Source: Bacilli bacterium
GTDB taxonomy: Bacteria; Bacillota_I; Bacilli_A; RF39; UBA660
Direction of reading: 5' to 3'
DNA: 35,799 bases
NCBI GenBank assembly: GCA_022795155.1
Contig: JAAWGF010000015.1
Span: 1-35,799 of the forward strand
Positions 30,209 through 35,799 of the stretch are shown piece after piece (within the stretch, counting starts at the first letter, position 1; every line of letters begins with the position of its first letter). The notes beneath the pieces are model-generated. The model had not been told where the DNA came from. It saw only the letters and a list, made by a program, of their open reading frames with translations, and made no database searches. Position numbers and translations under genes: made by a program.

Positions 30209-31520
30209 ACTAAATTACTTAATTGGTGTTAGTTTAAAAAGAAAAGTAAAAACCAAATGGTTTTTAGTAGCTAATATTATAATTGCCTTAGTTGTTGTGG
30301 GTATTATTAATATCGATAGTATCATTACTTTCTTTGGTGGCGATTTTGATGATGCTCAAAAGGTATATGTTATTGATGATACGGATCGTGCTTATAATAT
30401 TTTAGCTGAACAATTAAATGCCTCTAGTTTACAAATTGTAGACTCTGAAGAATCAGCATTTGAAGTAACAAAATATGATGATGCTGATAAAATTAATGAT
30501 TTAATTGAAGAAGATAAAGATATCATTGTTATTCATTTGGAAGAAAAGGAAGAAAAAGGTTTAACTGCCAAAATTACGAGTCAAAGCTTTATTGATACAA
30601 TGGATTATCAATTAATAACTAATGCTTTAACAAATACGAAAGTCAGTTTAAATATATTAGATTCTAATATTTCAATTGAAGATTTTAATAAAATTTATGA
30701 TCCAATTGAAATTGAACGCGAAATTTTAAATGAAAATGAGAAATCCGAAGATGAAAACACTAATATGATTATGACCACTGTCTTCCCAGTTATAATTTTG
30801 CCATTCTTTATGTTATCAATTTTCTTAGTTCAAATGATTGGCGCCGAAGTTAATGATGAAAAAACCACTCGAGGAATGGAAATTATTATTTCTAACGTAT
30901 CCCCAAAAACACACTTTTTCTCTAAAGTTATTGCTGGTAATTTATTTGTATTAATTCAAGGTATATTATTGGTTGCTTATGCAGGTATTGGTTTTGCGAT
31001 AAGAAATATGGTTGGTGGCAATTCGATTGTTAATGGATTGGGCTCTGAGGTTGGTGATATTTTAAATCAAATCATGAATTCAAATCTTGGCAGTCAATTA
31101 ATATATATAATACCTATGATTTTAATTTTAATGATTTTAACCTTTATTGCTTATTCACTTTTAGCGGGTGTTTTAGCTTCTATGACAACTAACACTGAAG
31201 ATTTCCAACAATTACAAACACCTATTATGATTATATCATTAGTTGGTTATTATTTAGCGATGATGGCATCTGTTTTTGATGGGGCTTTATTTATTAAAAT
31301 ATTTGCTTTTGTACCATTTATCTCGGCTATTTTAGCTCCTTCATTATTAATATTGGGGCAGATTGGTATTATCGAAACGATTATTGCGGGTTTTATTATG
31401 GTAGCAACTAATTATGTATTAATTAAATATGGTATGCGTATTTATAAAGTTGGTATTTTAAATTATTCTTCAAAAGGTCTATGGAAAAAAATGTTTAAAG
31501 CTGCTAGAAAGAGTGAATAA
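30198..31520 (+). CDS. ABC transporter permease (NatB/YhaP-like, ABC-2 family)
   Basis: A 440-residue permease starting at ATG 30198, 6 bases after AGGTGA inside the ATPase gene. One N-terminal helix (FLVANIIIALVVVGIINI) is followed by a soluble extracytoplasmic domain of about 140 residues (VYVIDDTDRAYNILAEQL...). A membrane domain of about six helices follows, with the conserved GAEVNDEKTTRGMEIIISNV segment, usual for the ABC2_membrane_3/NatB group. Function should be export of an ion or a toxic compound. The substrate is unknown. Confidence 0.9.
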   Translation: MRSKLNYLIGVSLKRKVKTKWFLVANIIIALVVVGIINIDSIITFFGGDFDDAQKVYVIDDTDRAYNILAEQLNASSLQIVDSEESAFEVTKYDDADKINDLIEEDKDIIVIHLEEKEEKGLTAKITSQSFIDTMDYQLITNALTNTKVSLNILDSNISIEDFNKIYDPIEIEREILNENEKSEDENTNMIMTTVFPVIILPFFMLSIFLVQMIGAEVNDEKTTRGMEIIISNVSPKTHFFSKVIAGNLFVLIQGILLVAYAGIGFAIRNMVGGNSIVNGLGSEVGDILNQIMNSNLGSQLIYIIPMILILMILTFIAYSLLAGVLASMTTNTEDFQQLQTPIMIISLVGYYLAMMASVFDGALFIKIFAFVPFISAILAPSLLILGQIGIIETIIAGFIMVATNYVLIKYGMRIYKVGILNYSSKGLWKKMFKAARKSE

Positions 31521-31521
31521 T

Positions 31522-31935
31522 ATGAAAAAAGTTTTAGTTTTAATATTAAGTGTTATTACATTATTAATAACAGGTTGTGATAAAAGTTATGAGCAAGACT
31601 TAGATGTTGGAGAATTATGTCATTGTAATAAAATTGATAATTGTGAGTGCGAGGGAAAATATCAAACTGTTAATTATGAACAAGCTAAAAATTTAATTTA
31701 TAATGGTAATACTTTCTTAGTTGATGTTAGAAGTGAAGCTGAATATAATGGTGGACATATTGAGAACGCTATTTCGATACCATTAGATAAAATTGATGAT
31801 ATAAAGCTTGCTAAAAATATTAATTTAATTGTTTATTGCAGAAGTGGTAGTCGTAGCAAAAGTGCTGCACTAAAACTTTTGGATTTAGGATATGTTAATG
31901 TTTATGATCTAGGTAGTATGGATAATTGGGATTAA
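31522..31935 (+). CDS. Rhodanese-domain lipoprotein
   Basis: A 137-residue lipoprotein. The signal peptide ends in the lipobox LITGC with Cys19 as lipid attachment site. A short Cys-rich segment (LCHCNKIDNCECEG) comes before the rhodanese domain: TFLVDVRSEAEYNGGHIENA and the active loop YCRSGSRSKSAA with catalytic Cys near residue 106. It probably handles sulfane sulfur or redox at the outer face of the membrane. The four closely spaced cysteines after the signal could bind metal or be a redox partner. ATG 31522 starts 1 base after the permease stop, so it is probably cotranscribed with the exporter. Confidence 0.88.
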   Translation: MKKVLVLILSVITLLITGCDKSYEQDLDVGELCHCNKIDNCECEGKYQTVNYEQAKNLIYNGNTFLVDVRSEAEYNGGHIENAISIPLDKIDDIKLAKNINLIVYCRSGSRSKSAALKLLDLGYVNVYDLGSMDNWD

Positions 31936-32003
31936 ATTCCAATTATTACGAAAAAGTAACCAAAAGAAATAATTTTTGTAGTATAATTATAAATGGTGGT
32001 TAT

Positions 32004-32714
32004 ATGAAAAAAATTATTTTTTTTGTTAGTCTATTTATATTAGTAAGTAGTATTTCTATAGGGATTGTTATTTTAAAAAAAGAAAAGAAAGCTGATCCAA
32101 GTGAGTTAAGAAACTTTGATGTTGATTTAACTAATATAGATAAAGTTATGTTTGTAGCTCATCCTGATGATGATATGATTTGGGGTGGCTCACATTTAAT
32201 TAATGATGATTACTTAGTTGTTTGTGTTACTTGTGGTTCAAGAGCTGATCGTGTCCAAGAATTTAAAAATGTTATGGTAGCTACGGGTGATAAATATATT
32301 ATGCTTGATTATCCAGATAAAACTAATGGTGAGAGGGATAATTGGGATACTGTTTATGATGATATTACAAAAGATGTTGAAAGAATACTAGCTATGAAAG
32401 ATTGGAGCCTAATTGTAACTCATAATGAAAAGGGTGAGTATGGTCACATTCATCATAAGATGACGCATAGTATTGTTACAAGTGTTTATGAAAATAATTA
32501 TTTAGAAAATGATAATTTATATTTTTTTGGTAAGTATTATAAGAAAGAAAATCTTGATGAAGTAAAAAAAGAATTACCAGAAATAACTGAAGAAAATTAT
32601 AATAAGAAAAATGATATTATTTATAAGTATTATACAAGTCAAAAGTCTGTAGCTGATGGTTTAAGTCATATGTTTAAATATGAAAATTGGGATAAATATC
32701 GTAGTGAGGTATAG
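32004..32714 (+). CDS. PIG-L family deacetylase, membrane-anchored
   Basis: A 236-residue protein with an N-terminal helix (KIIFFVSLFILVSSISIGIVIL) and a PIG-L/LmbE fold. The zinc motif is AHPDDDMIWGGS (His53, Asp55, Asp56 region), and the third ligand region is HNEKGEYGHIHHKMTH. The family removes acetyl groups from N-acetylglucosamine-type substrates, here probably an extracytoplasmic glycan or glycolipid. ATG 32004 follows a weak GGTGG site. TATAAT at 31982-31987 could be a local -10. The next gene starts one base after its stop, pointing to a shared envelope-glycan role. Confidence 0.9.
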   Translation: MKKIIFFVSLFILVSSISIGIVILKKEKKADPSELRNFDVDLTNIDKVMFVAHPDDDMIWGGSHLINDDYLVVCVTCGSRADRVQEFKNVMVATGDKYIMLDYPDKTNGERDNWDTVYDDITKDVERILAMKDWSLIVTHNEKGEYGHIHHKMTHSIVTSVYENNYLENDNLYFFGKYYKKENLDEVKKELPEITEENYNKKNDIIYKYYTSQKSVADGLSHMFKYENWDKYRSEV

Positions 32715-32715
32715 T

Positions 32716-35676
32716 ATGAATAAGAAGTTTGATAAAAAAGATTATTTAAATATAACTATTTTAGCTTTATTTGTAATTGCAATTGTTTTAATTTTGACAA
32801 GGGGAAAATATATATATGGGTCTACGACGGATTGGAAAGATCAACATTATCTTTTAGCTGAATATTTTAGAAATATGTTTTATTCAACAGGCAAATTGAT
32901 TCCTGAATTAGCCCTAAATATTGGTGGAGGTCAAAATATTTTTAATTTTGCCTATTATGGTTTATTAAATCCAATTATTTTAGTTTCCTATCTATTACCA
33001 TTTATTGATATGATGCATTATGTTATTATTTCAAGTATTTTAGTTGTTATTATAAGTATGCTTCTATTTTATAAATGGCTTAAAAATAATCAAGTTAGTA
33101 CTAATATCTGCTTTTTAACTTCATTTATTTTTGTTGCTGCTTCACCTTTACTTCTTCATAGTCATAGGCATATTATGTTTATAAATTATATGCCCTTTTT
33201 ACTATTAGGTTTGATGGGAATTGATAAATATTTTAAAGATAAAAAATTTTTCTTAATTACAATGTCTACAACATTGATGATTTTTACTAGTTATTACTAT
33301 AGTGTATCTGGTGTAGTCGTTTTAGGGATTTATTTTATTTATAGATATTTATCTTTAAATGATAAATTTAATTTAAAAGATTTTTGCTTTAATCTAATTA
33401 AGTTTATTTATTTTATCATGCTAGGTATTTTAATAGCTTCTGTTTTATTATTACCCATTTTTTCAACCATTTTAACTGGTCGATATGCTACAACTAAAAA
33501 TTTAAATATTTGGTCTTTAATTATTCCTAAATTTGATATTGGATATATGTTGTATAATAGTTATGGTATTGGTTTAACTAGTATCGCAATTATTTCTCTT
33601 ATCAATATGTTATTTAATAAAAAGAAGGATAAAATATTTTTAAGTTGCTGTTTAATTTTGATTTTTTGTTTTCCAATATTCTTATATTTATTAAATGGAA
33701 CTTTATATATAAATGCGAAGGTATTAATTCCTTTCTTACCACTAATGTGCTATATAATAAGTATTAATTTAAAAAATATATTAGATCGTGAAATGTCATT
33801 AAAAAAGACAATTATATCAGTCATTATTCTAATTATTATTAGTTATTTTATGAATGCTAAAGATATTTTCTGCTTATTTATTGTAGATAATTTAATTATT
33901 ATGACTAGTATTATCTTTTATACTTATAAAAATAGAAAAGGATTATTTTACGTACCACTTATTATTGTTAGTCTTTTAAATTGTTTACTTGGTAATCTTG
34001 ATGATACTTTATATTTAAAAGAAGCATATAATCAGGAATTTAATAAAAATATAACTATTGATATAAATGATATAATTGAAAAAGATAAAAATTTTTATCG
34101 AATTAATAATAATTTAAGCCCTTTATCAACAAGTAATAAAATTTATCATAATCATTATTATCAAAGTAGTCTTTATTCTTCAACTTATAATGGTAATTAT
34201 AACAATTTTTATGTTAACGTTTTTGAAAATGAGATTCCTTATCGTAACTCTGTTATTAATGGTTCAACAAATAATCTTTTATACCAAATGTATATAGGTG
34301 AAAAATATATTATAACCGAAAGAAAACCTAATTTAGGTTATAAATTAGTTAAAGATACAACTGATTACCAAATTTATGAAAACACCAATGTTTTACCAAT
34401 TGGTTATGCCAGTGATAAATTATTAAGTTATGATTTCTATAAAAAATTAAGTTATCCTTATAATATTGAGGCATTATTAAATTTTATAGTAGTTAATGAT
34501 GAAAATAATGGGGAATATATTTCAAATATTGATGATTATGATCTTTCATCGTTAGAATCTAAACTTTCTGATTTAGGATTTACAAAAAATGAAAAATCTT
34601 ATCATTTTGAATTAGAAAGAGGTAAAACATTTAATATCCCTTTAGATGATAAATTAAATGATAAAATATTAATTATTTCCTTTGATATGAAATTATCACA
34701 GCGTTGTTCTAGAGGTGATACATATATTACAATTAATGATATTAAAAACAAATTAACTTGTAAAAGTTGGAAATATCATAATAATAATTATACATTTAAT
34801 TATGTTTTAGCTACGACAAATATTGATGAATTAAACATTGAGTTTAGTAAAGGGGAATTCTTAATTGATAATGTTAAAGCATATACTTTAGATTATAATA
34901 GAATAAACAATCTTAATGATAATATTCAACCATTAAATGTCGATTATGATAAAACTAGGGGCAATAAAATTATTGGAGATATAAATGTTAAAAATGATGG
35001 CTATTTAATTTTGAAAATTCCTTATGATAAAGGATTTGAAATTTATATCGATAATAATAAAACTGAAGTAGAAAATGTTAATGATGGCTTTATAGGAGCT
35101 AAAATAAAAAGTGGTGAACATAGTATTGAAATAATTTATCATACGCCATTTTTATTGCTTGGCAAAATTATTTCTTTGATAGGTCTAATTTTATTTATAA
35201 TTTCTTTAATCATTAATAAATATTTCAATCTAATAAAAACAAAGGTTTTGAATAATAAACTAGTTAAATTTGGTATAAAAATGTATCATAAATATGAAGA
35301 AATTATTAATTATTTATTTATGGGTGGTTGTACAACGATTGTCAGTATTGGCTCATACGCTATTTGTGCTAGCTTATTTTCTATTCATTATCAGGTAAGT
35401 AATGTTATATCTTGGTTTTTTGCGGTAGCTTTTGCTTTTATTACAAATAAATTATTTGTTTTTAAGGTTAAAAGTAATGATAAATTATTTTATGAAATAT
35501 ATCAATTTGTGAAATTTAGAATTCTATCTTTACTTATTGATATGGCTTGTATGTATATTTTAGTTGACTTATTTTCTATAAATGATATAATTTCTAAAAT
35601 TTTAGTCCAATTCATTGTTGTTGCTTTAAATTATGTTTTTAGCAAATTGTTTATTTTCAAAAAGAAAGACAATTAA
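32716..35676 (+). CDS. YfhO-type membrane protein fused to a C-terminal GtrA domain
   Basis: A 986-residue protein. The N-terminal part is a YfhO-like multi-helix region starting with LTRGKYIYGSTTDWKDQHYLLAEYFRNM, with about 12 helices to residue 430. A large extracytoplasmic domain follows (residues about 435-800), then a helix. The last 120 residues (from about 867) form a GtrA domain: LFMGGCTTIVSIGSYAI, FFAVAFAFITNKLFVFK and ALNYVFSKLFIFKKKDN. YfhO relatives take part in glycosylating lipoteichoic acid, and GtrA proteins help move lipid-linked sugars across the membrane. A single chain may therefore transfer and supply a sugar. ATG 32716 follows GAGG. Confidence 0.88.
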   Translation: MNKKFDKKDYLNITILALFVIAIVLILTRGKYIYGSTTDWKDQHYLLAEYFRNMFYSTGKLIPELALNIGGGQNIFNFAYYGLLNPIILVSYLLPFIDMMHYVIISSILVVIISMLLFYKWLKNNQVSTNICFLTSFIFVAASPLLLHSHRHIMFINYMPFLLLGLMGIDKYFKDKKFFLITMSTTLMIFTSYYYSVSGVVVLGIYFIYRYLSLNDKFNLKDFCFNLIKFIYFIMLGILIASVLLLPIFSTILTGRYATTKNLNIWSLIIPKFDIGYMLYNSYGIGLTSIAIISLINMLFNKKKDKIFLSCCLILIFCFPIFLYLLNGTLYINAKVLIPFLPLMCYIISINLKNILDREMSLKKTIISVIILIIISYFMNAKDIFCLFIVDNLIIMTSIIFYTYKNRKGLFYVPLIIVSLLNCLLGNLDDTLYLKEAYNQEFNKNITIDINDIIEKDKNFYRINNNLSPLSTSNKIYHNHYYQSSLYSSTYNGNYNNFYVNVFENEIPYRNSVINGSTNNLLYQMYIGEKYIITERKPNLGYKLVKDTTDYQIYENTNVLPIGYASDKLLSYDFYKKLSYPYNIEALLNFIVVNDENNGEYISNIDDYDLSSLESKLSDLGFTKNEKSYHFELERGKTFNIPLDDKLNDKILIISFDMKLSQRCSRGDTYITINDIKNKLTCKSWKYHNNNYTFNYVLATTNIDELNIEFSKGEFLIDNVKAYTLDYNRINNLNDNIQPLNVDYDKTRGNKIIGDINVKNDGYLILKIPYDKGFEIYIDNNKTEVENVNDGFIGAKIKSGEHSIEIIYHTPFLLLGKIISLIGLILFIISLIINKYFNLIKTKVLNNKLVKFGIKMYHKYEEIINYLFMGGCTTIVSIGSYAICASLFSIHYQVSNVISWFFAVAFAFITNKLFVFKVKSNDKLFYEIYQFVKFRILSLLIDMACMYILVDLFSINDIISKILVQFIVVALNYVFSKLFIFKKKDN

Positions 35677-35679
35677 TAT

Positions 35680-35706
35680 AAAAATTACGAATTATTCGTA
35701 ATTTTT
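35680..35706 (+). terminator. Terminator after the YfhO-GtrA gene
   Basis: AAAAATTACGAA (35680-35691) pairs perfectly with TTCGTAATTTTT (35695-35706), then CTTTC. Confidence 0.75.
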
Positions 35707-35763
35707 CTTTCAAAAAAAGGATTTTAAAAAGTTATGTTGTAAGTATATATTAGGAGGTGAAAG

Positions 35764-35799
35764 ATGAAGACAACTATAACTAATGAACTAATGCTAGGG
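35764..35799 (+). CDS. Start of an unidentified gene (cut by window end)
   Basis: ATG 35764 with a strong AGGAGGTG (35752-35759) site opens a frame beginning MKTTITNELMLG that runs off the window. It is too short to identify. Confidence 0.6.
   Translation, partial: MKTTITNELMLG

Overview
The window comes from a very AT-rich, densely packed Bacillota genome, probably an uncultivated gut Bacilli or Clostridia lineage. Strong AGGAGG ribosome sites, TTGACA/TATAAT promoters, sporulation genes and hairpin-plus-U-run terminators that often swallow stop codons all point that way. Genes end with TGA, TAA and TAG, and tryptophan is TGG, so the standard bacterial code applies. I see no rRNA, tRNA, CRISPR array or intact insertion sequence.

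Bases 1-6700 form a sporulation-linked region. The 3' end of an Rpn-type nuclease/transposase gene is followed by an unknown gene, then a Spo0A-box-preceded spoIIAA-sigF pair without spoIIAB. The SpoIIAA serine motif is also lost. Two genes broken by apparent -1 frameshifts follow; one is an LRR surface protein. Next is a compact convergent module that looks like a type I toxin-antitoxin locus: a 29-codon membrane peptide on the minus strand opposed by a structured RNA on the plus strand. Then come spoVAC-spoVAD-spoVAE with a sigma-G-like promoter, a small membrane-anchored protein and a gluzincin-like peptidase.

Bases 6700-20650 are mostly housekeeping: dxs, uvrA, a YhcC-type radical SAM protein, a YfcC-type transporter, a YgjP-type metallopeptidase, a Cse60-like sporulation protein and clpC. 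Several unknown genes lie among them, including one that looks like a metallopeptidase stripped of all its catalytic residues.

Bases 20700-23750 are an uncharacterised peptide-bacteriocin cluster. It holds a C39-peptidase ABC exporter, an unusually small membrane-anchored accessory protein and three tiny genes. Two of these peptides carry double-glycine leaders. The third has no leader but shares a C-terminal GRxxGTxIR motif with the second.

Bases 23750-35799 hold rpsU-yqeY, a gene interrupted by a stop codon and containing a 33-bp tandem repeat, and an NrtR-type Nudix regulator flanked by two near-identical palindromic operators. The second operator precedes an unknown gene, thymidine kinase and a P-loop kinase-CYTH protein. 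An unknown helical protein gene, a NatA/NatB-like ABC exporter and an envelope group (rhodanese lipoprotein, PIG-L deacetylase, YfhO-GtrA fusion) follow. A new gene starts at the right edge.
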